DNA of 64,000 nucleotides, from contig JAKOGI010001549.1 of assembly GCA_029747015.1 (NCBI GenBank), positions 1-64,000 of the forward strand, given 5' to 3'. This stretch comes from Carnegiea gigantea (Eukaryota > Streptophyta > Magnoliopsida > Caryophyllales > Cactaceae). A program made the position numbers and the translations under genes. Positions 10,021 to 22,279 of this stretch are shown one piece after another. Position 1 is the stretch's first letter; every line of letters starts with the position of its first letter. The notes below the pieces were generated by a model. The model was given only the letters and a program-made list of their open reading frames with translations. It had not been told where the DNA came from and made no database searches.

Positions 10021-12805
10021 AGGTCCTGCGACCATAGGCCGCGACCTGAGTCTTGCGTTTCATATAGTCGCCTAGGAACACTGTATGGTTATGTGACATA
10101 TGCCTGCCTTGTGTACAAATGTGAGTTTTATGTGAATGTTCGCGCATTTCACTAGTTAGATGCGGCTTCAGTAAGCTGAGTGGTTGGAGAGAGAACCATT
10201 TGTTAAGGTATAGGCCGAGTGATTCGTATTGTCGTGCATGAGATAAGTGTTAACTCAATCGAAAGTTGTTTCGTTTATATGCTTGGGTAATTTTAATCCA
10301 ATGTTTAGAGAACATATAATTTGAATCGAACGATTGGAAAGCCTTAACTCTACGCTCATCTTTGCCCCTAAAATACGATTTGCTCCTCGGGCCCCATAAT
10401 GGAGTGAGCAGACGTATTCAATGGTTGGTAGAGAAAGAGCTAGAAGCAATTAAACTATTTCCTTTTGAAAGCCTAAAGACCTTGAAAGTTAAAGTCTTCC
10501 TGATTAGTGAGCTAGGGTTTTGCTTTGACCTTCAAGATCTTTTAATTGTTTGGTTGAGACGTATTGTTGCAACCGAAGACTCGCATTTGCTTTGCAATAA
10601 TGCTTGGATTTAGCCATATGAGCGTAACTTTTTGTGTGTAATCAAATGATTTTGAGTGTCCACATGCCAAGGTGTATGCATTGCCAGATGTGTTAACGAT
10701 TTGTTTGCAAGTGATTAGAGTTAGCTTTCTATGACTGAGAATCTCACTAGGTGATACCCCCCATATGTGAATTCTGAGTTGTTTAAAGGAATTAAATGAG
10801 ATTTTGATATGCTTGGATAGAAATTAAGCAATAGCAGTGCATTTCTCTTGACTATTGCATGAAAATTATCCTCATCATCTAGCGCAATGCTTGTTGTCAC
10901 CTGTACAATGTTCTTGATGTCCTATGTGAAATTGATAGTGTTCTTGTTATATCAAACCCCAATGCACCCAGAAAGAGCAAGGTAGAGAGAGCCTGACACG
11001 CACTTTGAAATTGTATGCCTCTTACTACGGTGAATGTGGTTGATATAGCAGTTGTGACATTATGTGTAATACTAAGCTCGAAAGGGCTTATATAATTACT
11101 TAGACTTGTTTTAGAGCAATTCTTGATAAGTTATATTATTGAAGAGCCAAGTAATTGGATTTCTTACTGTTAGTACATCCTTCAGTGTGATTATGCATGC
11201 GATTGAGTTAGATGGACTACTTGAGTTGATCGACAGGATGGGGTAAGGGAATTGCCTAATTGTTATATGAACTAAAGTGTCCCTATTCTTATGTTTTGTT
11301 AAAGTCGATATTTATTCATCTACTTAGCTAGAAATCTTGTGACCATAGAAGTTACATTCACACTTGCTTGCCTTGCGTGTTCTATACCTAATCACATCGC
11401 ATGCTAGCATACCCATGATCATACTTGGATGCGTGACTCCAAGGTTTACGAATGATTGTACGTGAAATGTTTGATGGCTTGGTTGATCAGTATGACATGG
11501 GATGACATGATTGAGAGTGCCACATGTAAAGTGGTGAACTTCATGGCGAACCTTGGCATTGCATTTTTGTTAGTTGTTATGAATACTACCATTGATGTTA
11601 TGGAGTCCTCCCATTTGCATGTTACCATGTTACAATTATGAGTGCTAGTACTTCACGAACTTAGGGACCTATACTTGTGTGAACGTGTGAATATGGGATT
11701 GTCTAGGTACCTTATGAGACTCAATGATGTGCTTAGTATACTTGTGGTCGTATCGAAATCCTCACTGCATCACTTGATCATTAAAGCATGGAGTATGGTT
11801 GCAAGTAGGGATAATTGAAATATATCATCCAACTTAAAAGAGCTATGCCGTGATATACACTTGTGATCCTTTGATAAGGTGGTAAACGGGCAGAGTTACG
11901 GGCATAAGCATGTCATCTTACTTGCATATTCTCATGATATAGGAATGTTTGTTGTGTATATGACGCTAAGTGATGCCGTGTGATGTATCCATTACCTTGC
12001 TATAAAATAAAAGCTCCCTGGTTAAGTAACTCAGTTTTGAAATGCTTCGATTTTGTATACTAGTGAATGAGCTCGACTCAAGTTGCATTGCTATGTGACT
12101 CGATTGTTCCAACTATCTAAGTTTTGTGATTGATGATATGGCATAACCGCTGACTTGTTGCTTGCAACATGTATATCAACCGGTTTCATGTTACCTTCAT
12201 TCCCGAAACTTGAGAATGCTGAATTGCTGACACTATGCAATACTATGTCATGCTATTATACTTAAACGATTCTATGTGATGCTATTATGCTTAAATGATA
12301 CTATGCGGTACTAGGTGACATTTTGTTCTTCTAAATGTGTTATAGTAGTCTCCATGTTAACCGTTGTGATCCCAAAAGTGACTTGAATTCATGTTTTAGA
12401 ATGAGACTGCTAGTGTGTGACCGTAAGATGTCATTGCCTCGATTGTCATGCCTTTCGATGCCCACTTATAGATATGCATATGCATAGATTTACTGCTCGC
12501 CATGCTAACTGAGTCTAGATGATCGGAAATCTCTATTCTTTTTCAAAACAAACTCGATATGGTTTTCCACGCCAACTCAGTTGCCCCTCTTCAATGCGAT
12601 TTGCCCTCGGCGCCTAAATAGAGCGAGTAGACGCTTGAAGAGGATTGGCGAGGAGGAGACTGGATACCATAAGACATTTTCTTTTGATTTAAAAAGAAGT
12701 AGTGATTGCAAAATGGAACCTTTTGGAAACCCACCGTGTAGATCTTACCTGCGCGCGTTCATTTTAGGAAAAACCGAACTTGGATTTGGAATTTCGAGGA
12801 CGAAA
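10021..12805 (+). other. LARD internal non-coding domain
   Basis: About 2.8 kb with no frame above ~85 codons and no gag, protease, RT or integrase motif on either strand. A diverged ~75-bp direct repeat sits near both ends (about 10365-10440 and 12585-12660). The last frame ends in FGISRTKFF, the C-terminal signature Tekay-type polyproteins leave just before the purine tract, so a trace of the parent's pol end remains. Confidence 0.75.
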
Positions 12806-12825
12806 TTCTTTTAAGGGGGGAAGAA
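12806..12825 (+). other. LARD polypurine tract
   Basis: AAGGGGGGAAGAA sits immediately before the 3' LTR start at 12826, as expected for plus-strand priming. Confidence 0.85.
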
Positions 12826-15800
12826 TGTAAGACCCACCTTCGTTATTTTTACGTTAAGTTGCCTGTCTTGCTTTTACGTTATGAAATCGTATTTTTAGTA
12901 ACTGTGTGAGTTTTTAACAATTAAATTCATTAAAAAGAACGATTACTTGATTAACGTTATTATCAATGTTACTTATTTATAAAATTATCGAATCAACGCT
13001 AAACCGAGTTTTTAAAATCGTTTTTCGTTTTACTTGGTTGAATCCCAAAGTTTAAACTGAAATGTTGATTGTAGATCGTTTCGATTCGGGTTTAGCCTAA
13101 CCATTAGCAAGTACGGGATCGGGATTCAGTTGAATGATGTTAATTGAGTTAAAAAAAAAAAAAAAAAAGGGAGGGGGGCCTGTTATTGGGTCACAGAGAA
13201 CCCGACCCCCTCCCCTTCCTCTCTCTCTCGCACCTCGCTCTCTCTCTCTGCTTCGCACCTCGCTCTTTCTCGCTCTTGCGGGTCACCGGTCGCCGCCTGG
13301 CGTCACCGCCGACCGTCACGTGTCGCCGGCGAGAGAAGGAGCCGTCTGGCCTCACCCACGCGTCGCCAGCCACCCAAACACTGCCAGTCTTCCTTCCCCA
13401 CGTCACACGATCGAGCCAGCTCACAAACCACGCGTCTAACGCCTGAAAACCACCACCCACGTGCCGGATTCCGGCGAGCCACGACCCTCTCCACCTCCTC
13501 TATAAATCTGGGGGTCGAATTCGACCCCAGACAACCCCAACCGCGACCAAATCGAAGCTAGGGTTTCGGGTTCTGGGAGTAGCCGAGCCTGGGACGAGTT
13601 CAAGGGAATTTTGGGCGTGAATTGCTACCAATTTAGTGGGTAATGAAGCGATTCCAGGTGGGTGTTCTCGCCTCCTAAGTTATTACTATTTTCGAAGTTA
13701 ATTTTCAGCAGTTTGATGTTGCATGTCAAGTTAGGGCTTGTTAAATTCGTTAGAAATGACAAGAAATAAGTTATTCATGCTTAGGTTCGAATCAATTGGT
13801 TGTTTCATGCCTGAAATTGAGAATCGATGTGAATTCTGTACATAAACCGTAGTCTTGCGTGAACAGTGAATTCGAATTTATATGGACATATTTAGCTTCG
13901 AATCGAGTTAATGAGTTATTGTTTAAAACGGAATTAAAATCGAAGTTAATTTAACGTATTTAGCTTCGATTCGAGTTAATGAGTTATTGTTTAAAACGGA
14001 ATTAAAATCGAAATTAATTTAACGTATTTAGCTTCGATTCGAGTTAATAAGTTATTGTTTAAAAACGGAATTAAAATCAAAGTTAATTTAACATATTTAG
14101 CTTCGAATCGAGTTAATGAGTTATTGTTTGAAAAGGATTAGAAACGAAGTTAGTTTGATATGTTTAGCATCGATTCGAATCCATGAATGTAAATCATGCT
14201 TGAGATATTAATTCGAAATTAGTTTAACGTGTTTAGCATCGATTCAAGTTAATGAGTTAATGTATGAAAAAGAATTAATATCGAAGTTATATTAACATGC
14301 TTAGCTTCGATTCGAGTTAAACTAGCTAATGCATGTAAACGAATTAAATTCGAAGCTATTGAAATATGTTTAGCTTTCATTCGAACCCTTTTTAGCACAT
14401 TCATGTTTAGGAAAGTTGCTTCGAAATGCATCGTATATGTTTAGAATCAAATTATGTTTGATTTACTGAATAAAGTGTTGTCGATTTATGGATAAATGTG
14501 GCTATATGTACGCTTGTTGTAACGCACCGCTGAATGGTGTTGGTTGCTCAGGTAAGAGCCTAAACCTTACTCCCTTTTACATAAGCTAATAGGATAATAT
14601 GTTGTGATTAATAAATCGATGAATCGAGTTGGTAGTTGGATGGTTTGAGGAAAGAATTATGAGCGTTCGAGGTCCTGTGGTACGGTGCTTGTGAGGAGGG
14701 AGTTCGGGTTGTGAATTGACCGCAATCGTGTGGATTGCGAGGCCATGTGTGGCTCATTGTGTTGAAATGATTACGAAGTGTTTAAATGTGATATGTGTAT
14801 TCCCTTTTTCTTGTATGTTTAAAATGTAACATGTGTGTGGAAGGGTGATGTTTTAGCAAATGACTTTTCATGTGTTTTAAATGAATAATAGCCATGTCTA
14901 GTAACGAGCTATGACCTATTTTAGCTATTCAAATAGTGTTTGGGAGGAATCCCCAAAACGTTTTTAACAAAAGGGAGATGGGAATTATACGTTGAATGAT
15001 TTTATTGTTTGAAACACAAAATTACTAGCCGTTATGGCCGATACGCTTTAAGTGGCTAAGATGATGTGCAGTGGACACTATGTTATGAATGTTGACTACC
15101 TAGGGATTTCGTCCTGGTACTAGGAAGCCCTAGAAGACCCTTACGAGGGTAATTGTCCAAGATGTGCTGTGGACACTATGTTATGAATGTTGTCTGCCTA
15201 GGGATTTCGTCCTGGTACTAGGAAACCCTAGAAGACCCTGACGAGGGTAATGGTCCAATATGTTTATGTAGCCATCCCGGGAGTAAGAGCTTAAGCGTGA
15301 GCGTTAGGTCTCACTATGGGGTCGAGAATAATTCTCACCCAATCAGCACCCTGTAATGATCTTATGACAGAAGTACTTTCGTACTAAGTTAAGAAAAGCA
15401 ATTGACCCTTTACCATTTTTAAACGATTAAAAAGGAAAGGAAGTTCTTTTTATGGGCTCAAAAGGCTATATGGAATGATGTATGGAAAGCTTATAAGAGT
15501 CGTTACATGACCAAACGAAATGAAACTTCCTTTGAAGACTAAGACAACGTTTTCAACGAAAGAAAGAAAGCTTTCAATGAATGAGTTATGAAATGATCGT
15601 CAAGCATGTTTGAATGTGGATTCTTAGCCTATATATTAAAGGAAAGCTTTCAATGGATGCATTATGAATGATTCTTAAGTATGGTTGAACATGGATTCTA
15701 ATCTTATGTGGCATCATTCTTATCCATAGCAAATCTGTCTGATTTAAAGTGTATGAGATGAGAAAGAAAGTTATAGCACGTTAAAAATTCCATGAATGAA

Positions 15801-16906
15801 GGCGTCTCTTCCTAAAAGAATGAACGTTGATATGTGAATAGCATGCGAGGGTGTCATATAACATGATATGATGTTTAAAGGTACTTAAATACTTGATATG
15901 TGTTTATGTGTGTGTTTTGTATATTATATGAATGAAATGCCAAGAAAAGTGTATTTATGAAAAGGAATAGCCTTACATACACATCATATGATTGAGGGTT
16001 CATGTGTAGTTCAAATGGAGTGTTAGGAAGTTATGTTATGAAAAGAAAAGATCCTTATACTTAGCCTTCGATACTTACTCACGTGCCTAACTGCTTGCTA
16101 GTAAAGAACTCCGTCGTTGAGGAACCTAGAAATATGATTGAGTGGTCGAAGTGAAGTTTATGTTTAGTGATCCTCCCATAAAGGTTCTATGAATATCTAT
16201 TATGATAGTAGAGTATGGAAACGTGATATGTGACTAGTAAAGATAGTATTGCCTGCAACGGTTTTGGTTTTAAGGGGGTTGGGGGACACTCACTGAGCGT
16301 GTGGTTGCTCATCCCATTACTCTTTCCCCTTTTCCCCAGGTTTTCTGTCTGACGGGAAGAAGTTGAGTCAGATAAGTCCAGAAGGAACCTATTGTTGCTT
16401 ACAAGGCATCATATGTGCTCATTTAAAGGGATCTTACGCGTTTAATGAAGTCATGTAATGTACTCTTAGTTAATAAAGGTCTGTAAACGATTATTCTAGT
16501 TCATGTAATGCATATGGTATAAAGGTCGCTCTGTGTGGCCGTCTGAGCCAACCATCAAGTTAGTTAGATGTTTTCTTGGTTAAATTTATTTATGTTTTGG
16601 GATGTAAATCTTGATACTCCGGTTTTGTTAACCATTGAGTTGTATCTTCCATTTCTTCTTTATTCATGCATCAATCTGGTTGGTGTACTCCGAGCGAGTG
16701 GCTCGTTGAGTTATGAACTCCGGAGTGTGGCCGTTGAGCTATGCTTTATATGTTTACGCTTCCGTTAATCTACAAGGACTTATTGTAAGGCGTTTAGCCT
16801 AGAAACGGTCAGTTTTCAGGGGAAACTCTGCCCATTTCTTCCCAGAATTTAAGTAAGAAGTTAGGAAAAACGTAACGCTTCTGGCTTATGGAATGGGGGT
16901 GTTACA
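12826..16906 (+). repeat. LARD 3' LTR
   Basis: 4081 bp, collinear with the 5' LTR including the GC-rich island, both tandem arrays and termini TGTAAG...TTACA. Sampled differences are mostly single transitions plus a few small indels. Confidence 0.93.
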
Positions 16907-16911
16907 ATAAG

Positions 16912-16946
16912 GGTATTGTATAAATAGCATCTTTTTAGCACAAACA
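16912..16946 (-). repeat. Element A 3' LTR, terminal 35 bp
   Basis: Continues the element A LTR after the LARD: GGGTATTGTATAAATAGCAT then CTTTTTAGCACAAACA, matching the outer edge of the 5' LTR (22244-22279). Confidence 0.8.
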
Positions 16947-17033
16947 AATATGCCCACACCAAGATTTTACTCGTCCTCAAGTAAAACAACTAAACCAACT
17001 AAAAAGAAATGGAAAATATGAAAAAGAAATCCT

Positions 17034-17165
17034 AACTCACTTTCGTAGGAATCACGGTTGCATTTAGCGTATGCAACAAGCCTTTTAAACCCTTGGTTTA
17101 AACCCCTGGTTTCCTAAGTGGACGAGTGGGGTCTCGTGAGGGTTTTCAAGTGAAATACCCACCAA
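17034..17165 (-). other. Conserved 3' block of element A with hairpin
   Basis: A stretch shared with elements B, D and E shortly before the 3' LTR. At 17057-17077 it forms a perfect 7-bp stem, GTTGCAT and ATGCAAC around a 7-base loop. Nearby on the minus strand are AAACCCTCACGAGACC and, close to the LTR, an ACTTGAGGACGAGTAAA motif. Confidence 0.7.
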
Positions 17166-18920
17166 AAATCTTTTCAAAAACAAAGGAAAATCATTTTGAT
17201 TTTTTCAAAACATAAACATATATACAAGTGATGGGGAAATCATGTGCACAACTTAGACATTTGTGTCACCTTAGTAACCAAATCACCAAGTTATATACAA
17301 ATAAAATGCACAATTAAGAGATAATTTTTTAGTCAAAAGAAACATCCCGACTCTAATTTTTCACCCTACACAAAATATGCAATAATATGCACAACTTGAT
17401 GTATGTGCTAATGTGTATCAGCTCTTGTGAATCAAGTTGCTAACATTGACGCAATCCCCGTTTCCTTGCCTAATTACCTTCTTTGCTCCCTTGTTTCCTT
17501 TTATTTTCTTTATCATTTTTTTTAAAGAACAGTAACGCACACATTCTAAACCCACTTGACTTAAAATATTCTGGTCTTCCCTAAAAAAGGGTTTTATTAG
17601 ATCATGCAAAGCACTTATTTGTTGCTCAAAATAGATGTGTAATTAAGGAAAATAACACATATTCAAGCCAATTAAAGATATAAAATAAAGATAGTGGCTA
17701 TGAACATTGGTGCCTAGGTTTTTATTCACTTTTTAGATTTTTTCTTTTTTTTTTTTTTTTTTTTTTTTTGCATTTTCAAGAGCTTAGAGGGCAGCCTTAA
17801 CAAACAAAAAGTTCATATGTCAACTTAATAATAAGACCCTAAGAATTGACGATAAAGTGAGTAAGGTAGAAGAGAATCATCATATGAGACGGGCCTATTA
17901 TTAAAAATCAATCTATATCTTCAACTAAATATTTCACATGGAAACTCTATTTACATACAACTCAATAAACTAGCCACGTAGGATCACAATCGCCAAAGAA
18001 AGCACTCAAAACCCCAAAGAAAATTTTTTCTTAAATCTTTCTAAATTTTTGAAAAATATGTACAAGTGAGCATCTCACCCCCACACCAAAACTCCACAAT
18101 GTCCTCTTTGTGAGAACTAAGGCACCAAAAAGCAACCACATAAGCTATATAACTAGGAAACCGAAACATTCATAGGTATATACAAACTAGGACACTATTA
18201 AAATTTAAAATAAAACCAAAAACTAAATAACCAAAATTAAAATCACACAAGAAAGCGAAACAAAAAAATTTTAAAACAAAACCAAACCAAAACAAAACAA
18301 GACCAAAGCACACATAATCACCAAAATAAAAACAAAACAAGACCAAGGACCTACTAAATACAAAGCAAAACAAAAATAAACCTTTAACAAGACAAGAGAC
18401 AAAAGACAAACAAAATATAAAACCAATAGAACAAAAAGAAAGCACTAATCATATATTTACAAAAACATACCATCAATACACAAAATAGAACTAAAATAGC
18501 CTTAAAAAAACTCAACATAAACAAGTAAACTTGAAACAAAACAAGACTTAAGAAAAAAGAAAAACAAAATGCAAACAAAAACAAAACCACTAAAATACCA
18601 AAAAGAAAACAAAAACAAAATATGAAACAAAACAAAACCAAAGAAAATAAAATCCCACAAAACCACGGAAACAAAACTCATAACTCAAACATACACAAGA
18701 ACAATCCGTGATACCCACAATTATTCACAATCCTAGATCTACACAATTAACAAGTATTCACAAAACAAAATAAATCAGAAGACAACAAATGATGATCATA
18801 GCCAGCTTGGCTCAATAAATCCTAAATTTCTCCTCAAGATTGATCACCTACACAATCACAGTCCTAAATATTAACAACTATATACAAAACAAAAGAAAGA
18901 AACGAATAAGAAGAGTAGGA
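17166..18920 (-). other. Element A non-coding spacer, A/C-rich on plus strand
   Basis: Low-complexity sequence: a poly(T) run at 17744-17769 and a long AACAAAACAAGACCAAA-type stretch at 18190-18680. Minus frames of 91-96 codons here are strings of Phe/Leu/Cys caused by this composition. Element D has the same kind of spacer (40900-41080) and element E the T-rich counterpart in plus orientation (61390-62690). Confidence 0.75.
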
Positions 18921-18989
18921 AAGTGGGTGGAACGATTATACCAGATTGGATATTGATTATATCCAAGCTAATGTCTCACTCAGATGATG

Positions 18990-20450
18990 CCGAGGAGGAT
19001 CATGGAGCATCAGCCACTCCATCACAACTCACAAGCTGCTACTCATCAAAACCCACTAAAGCTCGAAGCAGCTTGTCAAACATGTGGGCACAATTTTCAC
19101 AAAAATTAAAATAGTTATAAATAGGCAGTAGAGCCCAAATAAAGTGCATGCATAGAATGCAACTTAAGGCACTTTTGAGCTTATTAAAGCTCTCAACCCA
19201 ATCGAAAGAGAGATGTGTATATGGAACATCAATGTAAAGACCATCGACAGTGGTCTAAATGATCAAAATGAAATCCAACATCTCTAAAGGGAGAGGGGAG
19301 AAGACCAAGGCAAGGCCAATTAAATGTAATGTGAAAATCAAAGCCCACAGGATGGCCTAAAGTGAAGTGCTTCACCTCAAAGTGATCCTCAAGTCTATCT
19401 ATGTCACTATCGTCAAGTGTCTGATCTAAACAAGGACTGCTAAGCATAGAAGTCTCAGACTGTATAAAAGTAGACTCAGGAGGGTCTTAAAAAGGAAGAA
19501 AAATGGGGAGCGAGGAAGAGAGGGGTGAAATGGGAGGGTGAGAGCTAAGTTAAGGAAAGACTCATAAGAAATGGGATCAATAAGCTCATCAGGAGGTGTA
19601 ACCTCACTAAAACCCTTAATAGAAGGCTCATCAAGAGAATGCTCCTCAAAAGAAGGATCCTCTGACTCAACAAATATGCAACACTGATCGTCAAAACTAA
19701 CATCAGTCTCAAAACTCTCTCTCCTCGAGCTCTTCTAAGGGAGCCAAGGGAAGAGAGGAGTCATGAACAAGCAGGCTACACTTAAAATGGTCACTAACTG
19801 TGCTAAACTCTAGGGAGGGTGCAACTACTAAAGGCAATGAGGAATCACTCACTTCTTCGAGGTCATCATAAGGTGTATCATCATAATAATCATGCCCTAA
19901 ACGAAATCAATGCCTCACTCCTAACATCAAAATCATCGTAAGACCTAAGGTCAGTATTGAGTAACTTTGCAAGTATATCTCCTTATTAAAGGTAGCCAAT
20001 GCCTCTTATCTGTGTGGTCTACCAAGCAATGGACCAGTATCAACTTCATGGTCAAAGAAATCACAATAATCACATGAACCATGAACACATGGACTATGAG
20101 AGTGCTCATAAGATATACCCCCAAACTGACTCTCATCTAGAGGTTTGGAATGCATCATAGAAGGGTCGAGAGAGGGGTGACTAAAAATCTCTCCAGCATT
20201 ATCATACTCCCACGTATCATGAGCTAAATACTCAAAGAAATCGCAAATTTCATTAGGAGTCTTAATGAATAAACATCCTAAACCCCCGGGATTTATAGTC
20301 TCAACATGAACCCAATATTCATCATTAAGACCCTCAAAGATCACTTGACAAATTTTCTATTTCTCAAAATAACGATCAACGCATTGAGTACGAAATTCAT
20401 TCAATCTACCCAGGTATTGCTCAAAAATTTTATGATTAAACGGAGGGAAA
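18990..20450 (-). pseudogene. Element A truncated gag with conserved unidentified C-terminal region
   Basis: The minus strand first reads the C-terminal half of a gypsy gag: FEQYLGRLNEF at ~20420, then VIFEGLNDEYWVHVE and DFFEYLAHDTWEYDNA (20344-20200). A zinc knuckle follows, C-DY-C-DFFD-H-EVDT-G, whose last Cys is replaced by Gly. After an acidic linker broken by stops comes a region shared with D and E: ESFNKLKSAL (~19200-19155), CAHMFDKLLRALVGF (~19098-19045) and MEWLMLHDP (~19020). The N-terminal half of gag and all of pol are absent. The frame is too damaged to be expressed. Gag would package RNA; the role of the C-terminal region is unknown. Confidence 0.75.
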
Positions 20451-20680
20451 TAGAAAATTGCCATTTGTTTTAAAAATTTTTCAAGTTTTTTCAAATTTTT
20501 AGGGATTTTCAAAATTTTCAATTTTTTAACTTTTCGTTTTTTTGGGATTTTGTGAATTTTCAAGAAATGAACTAAACTAATCATGACTAATAATGAAATG
20601 AGCAAAGCAAGACAAAATCTATGCAACTAATAAGAAAGTAGCTAAGAAAAAAAAAAATGCAACCTAATCTTATGCTGTTG

Positions 20681-20698
20681 TCCCCGACAACGGCGTTA
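20681..20698 (-). other. Element A primer-binding site, tRNA-Asp type
   Basis: The plus strand reads TCCCCGACAACGGCGTTA, 15 of 18 to the tRNA-Asp 3' end (TCCCCGGCAACGGCGCCA) used by Athila-type elements. The differences are transitions. Confidence 0.85.
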
Positions 20699-20704
20699 AA
20701 AACT

Positions 20705-22279
20705 TGTACGATAATTTTGAATGTAAAATATATATAGCAAGCGTACAACTTTGATCGTAGTACTTGAGGGTTGTATCTTCAGGGATTAGGATGAGATCAA
20801 GGTCACTAAATACGTCAATAACTAATTGAGCATCAGTCTAAACTGATCTTAAGATAACAAAGTAACTCAAATATAACTACCCACATTATCTAAGTAAACG
20901 AGATAAAACAAATAAAGTGATTAAGTGACTAAAGAAAGCAAGAACGAATGTGCAGAAAATAAAATAAGAAGCATAAACTATGAGCAACATTAGAAGAATG
21001 AGAATTGGGGACTTTGAAATTAACCACCCAAACAACCCAAAATTTGGTTTGATCACCTGAGGTTTTGCAAAAATCCAACCTTACCACATGAGTTAAGCTA
21101 ACATCTCCTAAACTTAAACCCTGCAGCACCTAGAACTAACATTTTCCAAATAGTGCAGACAAAATAAGCATAACAGAGGAGAGGGGAAGAATAAGGGGCT
21201 TCACTGCCCGTGAGCCTAGCCCTATTTCAAGGCACCTCTAAAAATGAAGGTCACCTAGTCATGCCCAAACTGAGAAATAGAGGCAGTGAAAGATGAAGAA
21301 ACATGGGAATTCAGGGGAAGGGGAAAGCAAAGATTCACCCAACATTGAGCACATTCAAAGCAGCTCATTGCAAATTTCAACTTAACACTGAAAAATTCAA
21401 CATTCAAATACTCGACATTGTAAGCTAGAATTCAGATACTTGAAATTAAAAACCCTAATACTTGAAACCCTAATACTCAAAATTCAAATACTCAAAATTA
21501 AAAACCCTACTAATCTAGCTATAGATTGACAATAAATCGGAATAATACAACCCAAAACCTCTAATTCGAACCTTTAAACAATCTGAAACTCTGAAATTTA
21601 ATCCCAAAAGCGAAAATTAAATCCTAAAATCTGTATAACGAAACTGTAAATTGATCCTAAAAATCTAACAATTAAGATTAAACTAACAGGAAACCCTAAT
21701 TAAAACCTAAATTACATCCTTCTGGCTCCACAACCTTCCTTTTGTATTCGAACCGGCTTCATCTTAGTTGTTGATCTCGCCCCCAATGCGGATGGTGGAG
21801 ATGATGATGTGCTGGCTATGGTAAGCTGGCATTTTGGACTGGTGGATGAGGATGAAGATTGTGTGTGCTGGTGATGCTTGATGATGGTGTTGCTATGGTC
21901 TGTCAAAGAAAGAGAGAAGAATAGGGGGTATATCAGGTTTTCTAGGCCAAGAGGAGAGAAAAGGAAATAGGAAATAAAGTTGGGGGGGTCATGTGCTGGA
22001 TGCATGTGCTAGTTAGAGTATTTAAGTTTTTTTCTTTTATTATTTTTTTTCCTAATGGGTTATAAGAGAGAATGGGTTCAGGACTCTTGGTTGGGTTTGA
22101 ATCAATTTTGGCTTAATTCTTCATTTTCAGCCTTTCTTCATCTTTTTCTCGCATTTTTTCTGAATTATTCAATACTTACAAATAAAATAAAATCAAATAA
22201 AAATATAAAAGTAACAACTATTTTGAGCATAAATTAAGTATAAGGGTACTGTATAAATAGTATATTTTTGGTGGAAACA
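20705..22279 (-). repeat. Element A 5' LTR
   Basis: 1575 bp, plus-strand edges TGTACGATAATTTTG and GGAAACA. Collinear with 4295-5923 + 16912-16946, with many substitutions and small indels, so element A is much older than the LARD inside it. Confidence 0.87.

Larger units (their letters stand above)
5924..16906 (+). mobile_element. LARD-like non-autonomous LTR retrotransposon (4.08-kb LTRs, non-coding core)
   Basis: Complete element: 5' LTR 5924-10002, tRNA-Met-type primer site, 2.8-kb core, purine tract, 3' LTR 12826-16906. Both LTRs begin TGTAAGACCCACC and end GGGGGTGTTACA. A perfect 5-bp target duplication ATAAG flanks it (5919-5923 and 16907-16911). The core has no gag or pol frame. Large LTRs around a non-coding core define LARDs. 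The sequence before the 3' LTR (ATTTCGAGGACGAAATTCTT then GGGGGG) is what Tekay/Del chromoviruses carry at the end of pol, so I infer a Tekay-like parent. In the first ~150 bp of the two LTRs I count about 5 differences, so this is the youngest insertion in the nest. Confidence 0.93.
4295..22279 (-). mobile_element. Element A: gag-only (TR-GAG-like) Athila-type LTR retrotransposon, interrupted by a LARD
   Basis: A minus-strand element of about 7.0 kb once the nested 10,983-bp LARD and its duplicated 5 bp are removed. The 5' LTR is 20705-22279; the 3' LTR is 4295-5923 plus 16912-16946. Just inside the 5' LTR is a tRNA-Asp-type primer site. The internal region (16947-20704) codes only for a decayed half gag plus a conserved unidentified segment; no protease, RT or integrase is seen. 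This matches the described TR-GAG class, mobilised in trans by autonomous relatives. The flanking 5-mers (CAAAG at 4290, ACAAG at 22280) match poorly, so the TSD is decayed or misplaced, but LINE sequence continues on both sides. Confidence 0.85.

Noticed and set aside
18170..18674. Two Phe/Cys/Leu-rich minus frames
   Set aside because: Product of the AACAAAACAAGACC low-complexity spacer of element A.
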